A program made the translations under genes and the position numbers. Below the pieces are notes generated by a model. The model was not told the origin of the DNA. It did no database searches and was given only the letters and a program-made list of their open reading frames with translations. Positions 41,066 through 49,569 of a DNA stretch of 50,686 nt are shown piece by piece (position 1 is the stretch's first letter; every line of letters begins with the position of its first letter). Source of the stretch: HGM11368 sp051883415 (GTDB lineage: Bacteria > Bacillota > Clostridia > Christensenellales > UBA3700); assembly GCA_051883415.1 (NCBI GenBank), contig JBJETR010000027.1, positions 1 through 50,686 on the forward strand, given 5' to 3'.

Positions 41066-41340
41066 AGCCCCTCCCTTTGCACAAAGGAGGCTTTTTTAAG
41101 CAGAGGAGATTGCTACAGTATTGCAAGCAATACTCTTTGCTAACGCAAAATGCACGCAACGCAATGACAAGTGGATAGAGATTCCCACGCTACGTCTTTG
41201 CTAACGCAAAATGCACGCAACGCAATGACAAGTGGATTGAGATTGCCACAGTATTGCAAGCAATACTCTTTGCTAACGCAAAATGCACGCAACGCAATGA
41301 CAAGTGGATAGAGATTCCCACGGCTTGCAAGCAAGCCTCT
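41066..41340 (-). repeat. Second repeat cluster, families A and B in reverse orientation
   Basis: The 580 bases between DUF1292 copy 2 and rpsL hold no gene. First comes a B-type unit (AGCCCCTCCCTTTGCACAAAGGAGGC then six T, 41066-41097), which also looks like a terminator. Then follow three tandem direct repeats of about 61-72 bases beginning CTTTGCTAACGCAAAATGCAC at about 41135, 41196 and 41268. Each contains GCAATGACAAGTGGAT and GAGATT(G/C)CCAC, the reverse complement of the family A ends GTGGCAATCTC and TGTCATTGC. So the same mosaic as at 18.4-18.9 kb appears here inverted. Confidence 0.85.
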
Positions 41341-41432
41341 GAATGACAACAATTTTTGATATGGATAAGCAGAAAATATGCTTTAAATATGGTTTTTATT
41401 ATATTTATAATAGATATTTGGTATAAAATCGT

Positions 41433-41461
41433 TTGACTTGATAGATAAATATGTGTAAAAT
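41433..41461 (+). promoter_or_regulatory. str operon promoter
   Basis: TTGACT (41433-41438), 17-base spacer, TAAAAT (41456-41461). The leader to rpsL (about 108 bases) can form a hairpin near 41526-41550 (GAGTTCC with GGAAGCTC, one bulge), a possible ribosomal-protein regulatory site. Confidence 0.75.
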
Positions 41462-41575
41462 GTTTTTTGCGAGAGTAAAATGCTATAAGTATGCGGTATT
41501 TTCGCACAACATTACGCAATGAAGAGTTCCTTGTTTTTTTGGAAGCTCATCAAATAAATACAGGAGGTACGCAGT

Positions 41576-41947
41576 ATGCCAACAATCAATCAGTTAATCA
41601 AGCAAGGCCGTGAGGATAAGGTTGCTAAGAGTGGTGCGCCAATCATGGACAAATGCCCTCAAAAGAGAGGCGTATGTCTTTCGGTTACGACTACTTCGCC
41701 TAAGAAGCCTAACTCCGCGCTTCGTAAGATTGCCAGAGTGAGACTTGTAAACGGTATGGAAGGTACTATTTATATTCCGGGTATCGGACACAATTTGCAA
41801 GAGCACAGTGTGGTTTTGATCAGGGGTGGTAGAGTAAGAGACTTGCCAGGTGTAAGATATCATATTATACGTGGCACACTTGACACTGCAGGCGTTGCAA
41901 AACGTGCGCAGGCAAGATCTAAATATGGCGCCAAGAGACCTAAATAA
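41576..41947 (+). CDS. rpsL: 30S ribosomal protein S12
   Basis: The decoding-centre protein, 123 residues. PNSALRK with Lys43, EHSVVLIRGGRV and RSKYGAKRPK are conserved. The position equal to E. coli Lys87 (residue 88 here, counting Met) is Arg in GGRVRDLPGVRY, a substitution that gives streptomycin resistance in E. coli and Mycobacterium. Asp89, the methylthiolation site in some bacteria, is kept. AGGAGGT precedes the ATG. It is the first gene of the str operon. Confidence 0.99.
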   Translation: MPTINQLIKQGREDKVAKSGAPIMDKCPQKRGVCLSVTTTSPKKPNSALRKIARVRLVNGMEGTIYIPGIGHNLQEHSVVLIRGGRVRDLPGVRYHIIRGTLDTAGVAKRAQARSKYGAKRPK

Positions 41948-41998
41948 GTCGCTGTATTTGTAGATGAATTTTCAAAAATAACAAGGAGGTAAAAGTAT

Positions 41999-42469
41999 AT
42001 GCCAAGAAGAAGTGGCGTCCCTGTAAGAGACGTATTGCCTGATCCTGTGTACGGTAGCAAGGTAGTGACCAAGTTTACCAACCAAATTATGCTTGACGGC
42101 AAAAAGGGAATTGCTCAAGAAATCGTTTACGGTGCGTTTGATATGATACAAGCTAAGTTGGGGGTTGATCCAATGGAGGTCTTCAACAAAGCAATGGAAA
42201 ACGTAATGCCTGTACTCGAAGTTAAGGCTCGTCGTGTAGGCGGTTCGACATACCAAGTTCCAATGGAGATCAGACCTGCTCGTCGTCAAACTTTGGCTAT
42301 CAGATGGCTGGTTTTGTTCGCTCGCAAGAGAGGCGAAAAGACCATGGTAGAGAGAGTAAGCGCAGAGCTCATGGATGCATATAACAACACGGGTAACGCT
42401 GTGAAGAAGAAAGAAGATATGCACAGAATGGCTGAAGCTAACAAGGCTTTTGCACATTATCGTTGGTAA
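41999..42469 (+). CDS. rpsG: 30S ribosomal protein S7
   Basis: Primary 16S rRNA-binding protein of the small-subunit head, 156 residues as usual. MPRRSGVPVRDVLPDP, YEVPMEIRP-like VPMEIRPARRQTLAIRWL and the C-terminal MAEANKAFAHYRW are typical. In many bacteria S7 represses its own operon. AAGGAGGT lies ahead of the start. It is 51 bases after rpsL and 26 before fusA. Confidence 0.99.
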   Translation: MPRRSGVPVRDVLPDPVYGSKVVTKFTNQIMLDGKKGIAQEIVYGAFDMIQAKLGVDPMEVFNKAMENVMPVLEVKARRVGGSTYQVPMEIRPARRQTLAIRWLVLFARKRGEKTMVERVSAELMDAYNNTGNAVKKKEDMHRMAEANKAFAHYRW

Positions 42470-42495
42470 TTACCGACATATTATAGGAGAAAAGT

Positions 42496-44580
42496 ATGCC
42501 AAGAGAATATTCACTTGAAAATACCAGAAACATCGGTATTATGGCGCACATCGACGCCGGTAAAACTACTACTTCGGAAAGAATTTTGTATTACACCGGT
42601 CTTACTCACAAAATCGGTGAGGTGCACGACGGTAGCGCAACGATGGACTGGATGGTTCAGGAACAAGAGCGTGGTATCACCATTACTTCTGCCGCAACTT
42701 CCACTCAATGGAAGGGCAAGAGAATCAACCTTATTGATACCCCGGGACACGTGGACTTTACCGTAGAGGTAGAAAGAAGTTTGCGCGTACTTGACGGTGC
42801 CGTTGCAGTATTCTGCGCAAGAGGCGGTGTACAACCACAATCCGAGACGGTATGGCGTCAAGCTACCAAGTACAAAGTTCCAAGAATCGCTTTTGTCAAC
42901 AAAATGGATAGAGACGGTGCTGACTTCTACCACACGGTAGAGATGATGAAAACCCGTCTTAAAGCAAACGCAGTGCCTATCGTAGTGCCAATCGGCAAAG
43001 AGGATAGCTTCGTAGGTATGGTTGACCTTGTGGAAAACAATGCAATCGTCTATACCGACAAAGAAGGCAAGCAGTTTGAAAGAAGAGAAATTCCTGAGGA
43101 CCTCAAGCAACAAGCAGCCGAGGCAAGAGAAAACTTGCTCGATGCCGTATCTATGTACGACGAAGAGTTGATGATGAAGTTCCTCGAGGGTGAAGAGATT
43201 GCTCCTGACGAAATCAGAGCAGCTATTCGTAAGGGCGTTTTGGCTATGGAAATGACACCTGTTCTTTGCGGTTCCGCATACAAGAACAAGGGCGTTCAGT
43301 TGTTGCTCGACGCAATCGTCGACTACTTGCCATCTCCTCTCGACATTCCTGACGTTGAGGGTTGTGCGGTAGACAACAAAGAAGAGATTATGACTCGTGA
43401 AACCAGCGACGACGCACCATTCAGCGGACTTGCATTTAAGATTGCCGTAGATCCGTTCATCGGTAAGTTGGCTTTCTTCCGTGTATATTCCGGTAAGATT
43501 ACTTCGGGTTCTTACGTGCTCAACAGCACCAAGGGCAAGAGAGAAAGAGTAGGTCGTCTCGTGAGAATGCACTCCAACAGCCGTACCGATATCGACGAGG
43601 CTTACGCAGGCGATATCGTTGCAATCGTTGGTCTTAAGGATACCACCACGGGTGACACCTTGTGCGACATCGACAAGCCAATCGTACTCGAGAGCATGGA
43701 ATTCCCTGAGCCTGTTATCAGCGTAGCTATCGAGCCTAAGACTAAGGCAGGTCAAGAAAAGATGGGTATGGCTCTTGCAAAGCTTGCAGAAGAAGATCCA
43801 ACCTTCAAGACCTACACCAACCAAGAGACGGGACAAACCATCATCTCCGGTATGGGTGAGTTGCACCTCGATATTATCGTAGACAGACTTCTTAGAGAGT
43901 TTAAGGTTGACGCTATCGTAGGTAGCCCACAAGTTGCTTACAAAGAGACTATTCGCAAATCTGTCAACGCAGAAGGCTTGTACAAGCGTCAGTCGGGTGG
44001 TAAGGGACAATACGGTCACTGTAAGATCGTTATGTCGCCTAACGAACCGGGTAAGGGCTTTACCTTTGTGGACAAGACCGTCGGCGGTTCTATCCCTAAG
44101 GAATATATCCCAGCCGTTGAAGCAGGTATCAAAGAGGCTGCTTTGGGCGGTTATCTCGCAGGATACGAGATGGTTGACTTCAACGTTGACTTGATGGATG
44201 GTAGCTACCACGAAGTAGACTCGTCCGAAATGGCGTTCAAGATTGCAGGTTCGTTGGCGTTCAAAGACGCTTGTGCTAAGGCATCGCCTGTACTACTCGA
44301 GCCTATCATGTCGGTTAACGTAGAGACTCCTGAAGACTACCTCGGCGACGTTATGGGTACCATCAACGGACGTAGAGGCACTATCAAGAGTATGGACGCT
44401 AACCACGGCGTACAAAGCGTTGATTGCGAAATTCCACTTGCAGAAATGTTCGGATACGCAACCACTTTGAGAAGCTGTACTCAAGGTAGAGGTAACTTCT
44501 CTATGCAACCTGACCACTATGCGGAAGTTCCTAAGAGCGTTGCCGATAAGATTATCGGTGAGAGAAACAAGAAGGACTAA
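42496..44580 (+). CDS. fusA: Elongation factor G
   Basis: The translocation GTPase, 694 residues. The G domain has AHIDAGKTT (G1), the G2 threonine in ERGITITSAAT, DTPGHVDF (G3) and NKMD (G4); domains II-V follow, including GMGELHLDIIVDRL and YLGDVMGTINGRRG near the end. The order rpsL-rpsG-fusA-tuf is the normal str operon. A 107-base gap with a promoter separates it from tuf. The long open frames on the opposite strand are shadows of its codon pattern. Confidence 0.99.
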   Translation: MPREYSLENTRNIGIMAHIDAGKTTTSERILYYTGLTHKIGEVHDGSATMDWMVQEQERGITITSAATSTQWKGKRINLIDTPGHVDFTVEVERSLRVLDGAVAVFCARGGVQPQSETVWRQATKYKVPRIAFVNKMDRDGADFYHTVEMMKTRLKANAVPIVVPIGKEDSFVGMVDLVENNAIVYTDKEGKQFERREIPEDLKQQAAEARENLLDAVSMYDEELMMKFLEGEEIAPDEIRAAIRKGVLAMEMTPVLCGSAYKNKGVQLLLDAIVDYLPSPLDIPDVEGCAVDNKEEIMTRETSDDAPFSGLAFKIAVDPFIGKLAFFRVYSGKITSGSYVLNSTKGKRERVGRLVRMHSNSRTDIDEAYAGDIVAIVGLKDTTTGDTLCDIDKPIVLESMEFPEPVISVAIEPKTKAGQEKMGMALAKLAEEDPTFKTYTNQETGQTIISGMGELHLDIIVDRLLREFKVDAIVGSPQVAYKETIRKSVNAEGLYKRQSGGKGQYGHCKIVMSPNEPGKGFTFVDKTVGGSIPKEYIPAVEAGIKEAALGGYLAGYEMVDFNVDLMDGSYHEVDSSEMAFKIAGSLAFKDACAKASPVLLEPIMSVNVETPEDYLGDVMGTINGRRGTIKSMDANHGVQSVDCEIPLAEMFGYATTLRSCTQGRGNFSMQPDHYAEVPKSVADKIIGERNKKD

Positions 44581-44610
44581 TGCGTTATTTGTCGATAGTT
44601 TCAAAAGCTA

Positions 44611-44639
44611 TTGACAAATCTCTAAAAAAATTATAAAAT
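44611..44639 (+). promoter_or_regulatory. tuf promoter
   Basis: TTGACA (44611-44616), 17-base spacer, TAAAAT (44634-44639). An inverted repeat, GTCGATAG at 44591-44598 with CTATTGAC at 44608-44615 (one G-T pair), covers the -35 and may slow read-through from fusA or bind a regulator. Confidence 0.75.
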
Positions 44640-44687
44640 AAAAAATATAATAACAAATCAATTATTTTCCTAGGAGGACTAATAACA

Positions 44688-45890
44688 ATGGCTAAGGCTA
44701 AATTCGAAAGAAGTAAACCACACGTAAACATTGGTACTATCGGTCACGTAGACCACGGTAAGACTACTCTTACGGCTGCTATTACTATGTATTGTGCCGC
44801 TAAAGGTCTTGCAGAGCAAATGAGATATGACCAAATCGATAAGGCTCCAGAAGAAAGAGCAAGAGGTATCACAATCAACACCGCTCACGTTGAGTATCAA
44901 ACCGCAACCCGTCACTACGCACACGTTGACTGCCCAGGACACGCCGACTACGTAAAGAACATGATTACCGGTGCTGCTCAAATGGACGGCGCAATCCTCG
45001 TAGTTGCATCTACCGACGGTCCAATGCCACAAACTCGTGAGCACATCTTGCTTGCTAGACAGGTAGGCGTGCCTTACATCGTAGTATTCATGAACAAGAC
45101 TGACCAAGTTGACGACGCTGAGTTGCTCGAGTTGGTAGAAATGGAAATCAGAGATTTGCTCTCCGAGTACGGTTTCCCTGGAGACGACACCCCAATCATC
45201 AAAGGTTCCGCTCTCCTCGCTTTGGAAGCTGCAACCGCAGGCAAAATCGACGATCCAGCTTGCGCTTGTATCGGCGAATTGCTCGACGCTGTAGATAGCT
45301 GGATTCCTGCTCCTGAGAGAGATACCGATAAGCCATTCCTTATGCCTGTAGAAGACGTATTCACCATCACCGGTCGTGGTACCGTTGCTACCGGTAGAGT
45401 AGAGCGTGGTATGGTTAAGGTTCAAGATAAGGTTCAAATCGTTGGTATCCGTCCAACCGTTGATACTACCATTACCGGTCTTGAAATGTTCCGTAAGCTC
45501 CTCGACGAGGCATACGCAGGCGACAACGTAGGCGCATTGCTCCGTGGTATCGACAGAAAGGGTATCGAAAGAGGACAAGTTGTCTGCAAACCAGGTTCTA
45601 TCAATCCACACACCGAGTTTACTTCTCAAGTGTACGTATTGACCAAAGAAGAAGGCGGACGTCATACTCCGTTCTTCAACGGTTACAGACCACAATTCTA
45701 TTTCAGAACTACAGACGTTACCGGTACTATCAAACTTGAAGACGGTGTAGAAATGGTTATGCCTGGTGATAACGTTAAGATGGATATCACCCTTATCACT
45801 CCTATCGCTATCGAAGAAGGACTTCGTTTCGCTATCCGTGAGGGTGGTAGAACCGTTGGTTCCGGCGTCGTATCCAAGATTATGAAATAA
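44688..45890 (+). CDS. tuf: Elongation factor Tu
   Basis: Delivers aminoacyl-tRNA to the ribosome. It is 400 residues. GHVDHGKTT, DCPGHADYVKNM and NKTDQVDD are the G1, G3 and G4 motifs, and RGITINTAHVEY is switch I. Both beta-barrel domains are complete, ending VVSKIMK. GGAGGA precedes the ATG. It has a separate promoter as well as probable read-through from fusA, and a strong terminator after it. Only one tuf copy is visible here. Confidence 0.99.
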   Translation: MAKAKFERSKPHVNIGTIGHVDHGKTTLTAAITMYCAAKGLAEQMRYDQIDKAPEERARGITINTAHVEYQTATRHYAHVDCPGHADYVKNMITGAAQMDGAILVVASTDGPMPQTREHILLARQVGVPYIVVFMNKTDQVDDAELLELVEMEIRDLLSEYGFPGDDTPIIKGSALLALEAATAGKIDDPACACIGELLDAVDSWIPAPERDTDKPFLMPVEDVFTITGRGTVATGRVERGMVKVQDKVQIVGIRPTVDTTITGLEMFRKLLDEAYAGDNVGALLRGIDRKGIERGQVVCKPGSINPHTEFTSQVYVLTKEEGGRHTPFFNGYRPQFYFRTTDVTGTIKLEDGVEMVMPGDNVKMDITLITPIAIEEGLRFAIREGGRTVGSGVVSKIMK

Positions 45891-45912
45891 TCGGACTGAC
45901 AAAACCAAAAAT

Positions 45913-45940
45913 AGACACCTTGCAAGAGGTGTCTTTTTTT
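45913..45940 (+). terminator. Terminator of the str operon
   Basis: An 8-bp perfect stem, AGACACCT with AGGTGTCT, 6-base loop, seven T. The 250 bases that follow (45941-46192) contain no gene and, besides the next promoter, nothing I can name. Confidence 0.92.
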
Positions 45941-46132
45941 GTACTCTACAAAGCAATACCGCATGGTCTATGGGCTATCTATAAATAACGAAGAGTATAC
46001 AGCCAATCCTCGTCGTACGGTTGAGGCAAAATCTAATAATATATTGATAATATAATACGAGCTCAACAATAGCTTGTGATAGTATTATTTGACGAAGAGG
46101 GTAGCCGTAACTATCATTTTGGAAAGTTTTTA

Positions 46133-46161
46133 TTGACTATGAAAAGATTTTGATATACAAT
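46133..46161 (+). promoter_or_regulatory. Promoter for the SDR gene
   Basis: TTGACT (46133-46138), 17-base spacer, TACAAT (46156-46161); a TATAAT at 46161-46166 overlaps it. Confidence 0.6.
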
Positions 46162-46192
46162 ATAATAGCGAAAAATACAAAAGGGGATATGT

Positions 46193-47149
46193 ATGTCTAA
46201 AAGAAATTGGATTTATGGAAGAAACGTAGTTCTTACGGGTTGCTCTACCGGTATGGGTAAAGAAGTACTTATGCTTTTGGTCAAAAAGTACGGCTGCAAC
46301 GTTATGGGCGTGGCAAGAAACAAAGCCAAACTTGACGAACTCAAAGCCGAACTAGGCGACAAATTCAGTTATCGCAGATTTAATATTTCTTCACAAGAAG
46401 AGTGGAGAGCTTTTGCTAAGGAACTTGAGGATATGGGCTTTATGACCGATATCCTTATCAACAACGCAGGTATGATACAGCCTTTCGGCGCCTTTGATAA
46501 CCTCGACGACGCAATGCTGGACAAGATTATCAATACCAACCTTATGAGCGTAATCTATGGCTGTCAAGCTATGATACCTACTATCAAAAAGAGCAGATTC
46601 GGCGGCATAGTCAACGTGGCGAGTGCGTCTGCAATTTTGCCTTTTGGCGGTCAAAGCATATATTCCGCTACCAAGGGTGGCGTATGGGGCTTTACCAATG
46701 CTTTGGCGCAAGAGTTGAGAGGCTACGGCGTGTCGGTGACTTGCGTTATGCCGGGACCTGTCAAGACCGACTTGTATAAGGCAAGAGAGGGAGAGAGCAG
46801 TAACAAAGCCGACAGCTTGGTAGAGAGCGTAGGTATTACCGCGCTTACTGCCGCTAAACGCATAGTTAGAGCAATGAGGTGTCGCAAGATTCGTTGTGTA
46901 ACCGACTTCGTGGCACACGCAATGAGCCTTGGTATGAAGGTTATGCCTGCAAGCACCGTCAAGATGGCGGGCGGAATTATGAAAACCGCTTCTAAGAAGC
47001 TGATGCCTTCTTTTGCACCTATATATCAAGACCAATTTGATAATGCAGATATGCTCAAAGAAAGAATCAAGGGCAGAAAGGCAAATACCTACAACAAACT
47101 CTCTGAAGTTCCACCAACGGGACCTTTTGGAGAGGATATGGGAAAATAG
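46193..47149 (+). CDS. Short-chain dehydrogenase/reductase
   Basis: A 318-residue classical SDR oxidoreductase using NAD(P)H. The cofactor motif TGCSTGMG is at 15-22 (a cysteine in place of the more usual Ala/Gly), NNAG is at 90-93, Ser at about 144-146, and the catalytic YSATK gives Tyr157 and Lys161. The C-terminus extends about 70 residues past the core, with a hydrophobic segment, as in SDRs that act on lipid or membrane-bound substrates. A GGGGAT site precedes the ATG. It stands alone between the str operon and the rpmG-secE-nusG genes; its substrate is unknown. Confidence 0.9.
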   Translation: MSKRNWIYGRNVVLTGCSTGMGKEVLMLLVKKYGCNVMGVARNKAKLDELKAELGDKFSYRRFNISSQEEWRAFAKELEDMGFMTDILINNAGMIQPFGAFDNLDDAMLDKIINTNLMSVIYGCQAMIPTIKKSRFGGIVNVASASAILPFGGQSIYSATKGGVWGFTNALAQELRGYGVSVTCVMPGPVKTDLYKAREGESSNKADSLVESVGITALTAAKRIVRAMRCRKIRCVTDFVAHAMSLGMKVMPASTVKMAGGIMKTASKKLMPSFAPIYQDQFDNADMLKERIKGRKANTYNKLSEVPPTGPFGEDMGK

Positions 47150-47192
47150 TTATTACATAATCAAATAATTATTATAAATAGCAAAAAATTGT

Positions 47193-47221
47193 TTGACAAC
47201 GACCATACTGTGTGTTAGAAT
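47193..47221 (+). promoter_or_regulatory. Promoter for rpmG-secE-nusG-rplKA
   Basis: TTGACA (47193-47198), 17-base spacer, TAGAAT (47216-47221). It is framed by an inverted repeat: CCATACTGTGTG (47203-47214) and CACTCAGTATGG (47229-47240), 11 of 12 positions matching, on either side of the -10. Confidence 0.85.
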
Positions 47222-47270
47222 AGGATAGCACTCAGTATGGGGTGTAATTTTTTTGAACGGAGATATTGCG

Positions 47271-47420
47271 ATGAGAACGAGAATAACATTGGCTTGTACC
47301 GAATGTAAGCAACGCAACTATGACACTTATAAGAATAAGAAAAACACTCCAGATAGATTGGAAGTTAAGAAATTCTGTAAGTTCTGCAACAAGACGACTC
47401 TTCATAAGGAAACCAAGTAA
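47271..47420 (+). CDS. rpmG: 50S ribosomal protein L33, zinc-binding form
   Basis: A 49-residue ribosomal protein. It starts MRTRITLACTECKQRNYDTYKN and ends KKFCKFCNKTTLHKETK, with the two CxxC pairs of the zinc-binding (C+) form. ACGGAG precedes the ATG. It is the normal neighbour of secE and nusG in Bacillota. It is 20 bases before secE. Confidence 0.97.
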   Translation: MRTRITLACTECKQRNYDTYKNKKNTPDRLEVKKFCKFCNKTTLHKETK

Positions 47421-47440
47421 TAACGTTATCGGGAGGCTGT

Positions 47441-47773
47441 ATGGCTAAGAAAAATAGAAATCTTCCTGCTGTAGAAGGCGAGGTAGTTAACGCAGCGTTG
47501 CAAGACGCACAGTTGGGTTCTGCTCCTCAACCTAAGCAAAAGAAAGATAAAAATAAGACGAAAAAACCTAACGTTTTTCAAAGAATAGGAAGAGCGTTTA
47601 AGGAAATGTTTTCGGAAATGAAAAAAGTTACGTGGCTCAAACCAAACGATACCGTAAAGAGATGGGGCGTAGTATTGTTGGTAGTGCTAGTATTTTTGGT
47701 GGTAATCACCGGTTTCGACGCACTATGCAACTGGTTGCTAAAATTGCTTATCAATCCTAGTAGCGTAGCTTGA
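47441..47773 (+). CDS. secE: Preprotein translocase subunit SecE
   Basis: Essential membrane subunit that clamps SecY. It is 110 residues: a lysine-rich cytoplasmic extension of about 50 residues, the conserved amphipathic segment FKEMFSEMKKVTWLKPNDTVKRWG, and one TM helix (about 76-98, VVLLVVLVFLVVITGFDAL). The single TM is the normal Bacillota form. GGGAGG lies ahead of the ATG. Identity is supported by gene order (rpmG-secE-nusG). Confidence 0.96.
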   Translation: MAKKNRNLPAVEGEVVNAALQDAQLGSAPQPKQKKDKNKTKKPNVFQRIGRAFKEMFSEMKKVTWLKPNDTVKRWGVVLLVVLVFLVVITGFDALCNWLLKLLINPSSVA

Positions 47774-47784
47774 CGAGGTGAATT

Positions 47785-48315
47785 ATGATAGACATGAATG
47801 AACCTCAATGGTACGTTATCCAGACTCAATTCGGATACGAAAGTATTGCCAAGACTAACCTCTTGCAAATGGTACAAATCAACGGCTTACAAGATTTTAT
47901 CTTTGACGTCGTTATGCCTGAAGAAGAGGAAATTGTTGAGAAAAACGGAAAGCGTAAAATCGTAAAGAAAAAGAAATATCCTAACTATCTCTTTATCAAG
48001 ATGATTTATACCAAGGACGTATGGTATATGGTCAAGCAAACGCATGGCGTAAAAGATTTCTGCAAAGATTTCTCCGGAATACCAATTCCTATGACGCCTG
48101 AAGAGGTAAAGAGAATTCAACTCGAGAAGATTGCCGTAGAAGACCTCGACATCAAGGTTGGCGACAACGTCAATATTACCGCAGGTCCGCTCGTCGGATT
48201 TATCGGTGAAGTAAAAGAAATCAAAGCCGACGTAGAAAAAATCAAAGTATCGGTATCAATGTTCGGTAGAGAAACTTCGATTGAGCTTGAGTTCAATCAA
48301 GTTGAAAAACTTTAA
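47785..48315 (+). CDS. nusG: Transcription termination/antitermination factor NusG
   Basis: Binds RNA polymerase, links it to ribosomes and affects pausing. It is 176 residues. The NGN domain has WYVIQTQFGYE, KKYPNYLFIKM and WYMVKQTHGVKDF; the C-terminal KOW domain has VGDNVNITAGPLVGFIGEV. The start is MIDMNEPQWYV; the second Met (47794) is also possible, but GAGGTG favours the first. A basic KNGKRKIVKKKKY insertion in the NGN domain resembles other Clostridia. Confidence 0.97.
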   Translation: MIDMNEPQWYVIQTQFGYESIAKTNLLQMVQINGLQDFIFDVVMPEEEEIVEKNGKRKIVKKKKYPNYLFIKMIYTKDVWYMVKQTHGVKDFCKDFSGIPIPMTPEEVKRIQLEKIAVEDLDIKVGDNVNITAGPLVGFIGEVKEIKADVEKIKVSVSMFGRETSIELEFNQVEKL

Positions 48316-48401
48316 TTAGACAAATCCCGCAAGGGTAAATAATGGGAGAGAAGCAAAAATATTGAGTTGTTTCTCGCTTGTACCAAATAAGGAGAAAGAA
48401 T

Positions 48402-48827
48402 ATGGCAAAGAAGATCAAAGCAGTTGTAAAATTGCAACTCCCTGCCGGTAAAGCAACTCCGGGACCTCCTGTAGGTTCTACGTTGGGACCTCACGGTATC
48501 AACATTCCGGGCTTTACCAAGGAATTTAACGAGAAGACCAGAGGACAAGAAGGTTTGGTTCTCCCTGTAGTTATGACTATCTACGAGGACAAGTCTTTTA
48601 CCTTTATCCTCAAGACACCACCTGCACCTGTTCTCATCAAGAAGGCTTGCAAAATCGACAGCGGTAGTGCTAAGCCAAACAAGGACAAAGTGGCTAAGTT
48701 GACTAAAGCTCAACTAAAAGAAATTGCAGAAACCAAAATGCCAGACCTCAATGCAGGTAGCTTGGAAGCTGCAATGAGTATGATTGCCGGCACCGCTCGT
48801 AGTATGGGCGTGACCGTAGAAGAGTAA
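48402..48827 (+). CDS. rplK: 50S ribosomal protein L11
   Basis: Component of the GTPase-associated centre, 141 residues as usual. MAKKIKAVVKLQLPAGKATPGPPVGSTLGPHGINI is typical, as is the C-terminal GTARSMGVTVE. The ATG at 48402 follows AAGGAGAAAG; an upstream start at 48378 is in the leader. That leader (48316-48401) can form a 9-bp hairpin, GAGAAGCAA with TTGTTTCTC (around 48349-48375), a possible L1 or L11 control site. Confidence 0.98.
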   Translation: MAKKIKAVVKLQLPAGKATPGPPVGSTLGPHGINIPGFTKEFNEKTRGQEGLVLPVVMTIYEDKSFTFILKTPPAPVLIKKACKIDSGSAKPNKDKVAKLTKAQLKEIAETKMPDLNAGSLEAAMSMIAGTARSMGVTVEE

Positions 48828-48841
48828 GGAGGTAAGCTAAT

Positions 48842-49522
48842 ATGGCAGGTAAGAGATATATCGAAGCTTCTAAACTCATCGACGCAAGCAAACAATACGA
48901 AGTAGAAGAAGCAATCAAACTCGTAGTAGACACGGCAACGGCAAAGTTCGACGAATCTATCGAAATGCACGTAAAACTCGGCGTAGACTCCAGACACGCA
49001 GACCAACAAGTTAGAGGCGTAGTAGTGCTTCCTAACGGTACCGGTAAAACCGCTAAGGTTTTGGTTATCGCTAAGGGCGCTAAGGCTGACGAAGCTGAAG
49101 CAGCAGGCGCAGATTACGTAGGCGGAGAAGAACTTATCAACAAAATCAAAAACGAAAATTGGTTCGACTTCGACGTGTGCGTTACCACCCCTGACATGAT
49201 GGGCTTGGTTGGTAGAATTGGTAAAATCCTCGGACCTAAGGGCTTGATGCCTAACCCTAAGTCGGGTACGGTAACTATGGACGTAACCAAGGCTGTCAAA
49301 GAAATCAAAGCAGGTAAGGTTGAGTACAGACTTGACAAGACCAACATCATTCACGTTGCATTCGGCAAAAAGTCTTTCGGAGCAGAGAAACTTGTAGAGA
49401 ACTATAATACTTTGTTCGAAGCTATCGTCAAGGCAAAACCGGCTGCAGCTAAGGGACAATACATTAGAAGTATTTCCGTTTCTAGCACGATGGGCCCTGG
49501 TGTCAAAATCGTTACGAAATAA
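48842..49522 (+). CDS. rplA: 50S ribosomal protein L1
   Basis: Forms the mobile L1 stalk that handles exiting tRNA, 226 residues. MAGKRYIEASKLIDASKQYEVEEAIKLV opens it; GILGPKGLMPNPKSGTV-type KILGPKGLMPNPKSGTV and SVSSTMGPGVKI are diagnostic. It follows rplK by 14 bases with GGAGGT. In many bacteria L1 represses the rplKA messenger. A promoter for rplJL starts right after its stop. Confidence 0.98.
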   Translation: MAGKRYIEASKLIDASKQYEVEEAIKLVVDTATAKFDESIEMHVKLGVDSRHADQQVRGVVVLPNGTGKTAKVLVIAKGAKADEAEAAGADYVGGEELINKIKNENWFDFDVCVTTPDMMGLVGRIGKILGPKGLMPNPKSGTVTMDVTKAVKEIKAGKVEYRLDKTNIIHVAFGKKSFGAEKLVENYNTLFEAIVKAKPAAAKGQYIRSISVSSTMGPGVKIVTK

Positions 49523-49535
49523 GTAGCAAAATCGT

Positions 49536-49564
49536 TTGACAAAAACAACTTAATATAATATTAT
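49536..49564 (+). promoter_or_regulatory. rplJL promoter
   Basis: TTGACA (49536-49541), 17-base spacer, TATTAT (49559-49564). It starts the L10 leader RNA. Confidence 0.6.
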
Positions 49565-49569
49565 TTATA

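Noticed and set aside
41135..41340. Possible CRISPR array (three regularly spaced repeats)
   Set aside because: Units are tandem with no unique spacers, match the dispersed family A, and no cas genes are present.
42511..44211. 566-codon open frame antisense to fusA (and 425 codons antisense to tuf at 44679-45956)
   Set aside because: Mirror frames of highly expressed genes with biased codons; no ribosome site, promoter or domain.
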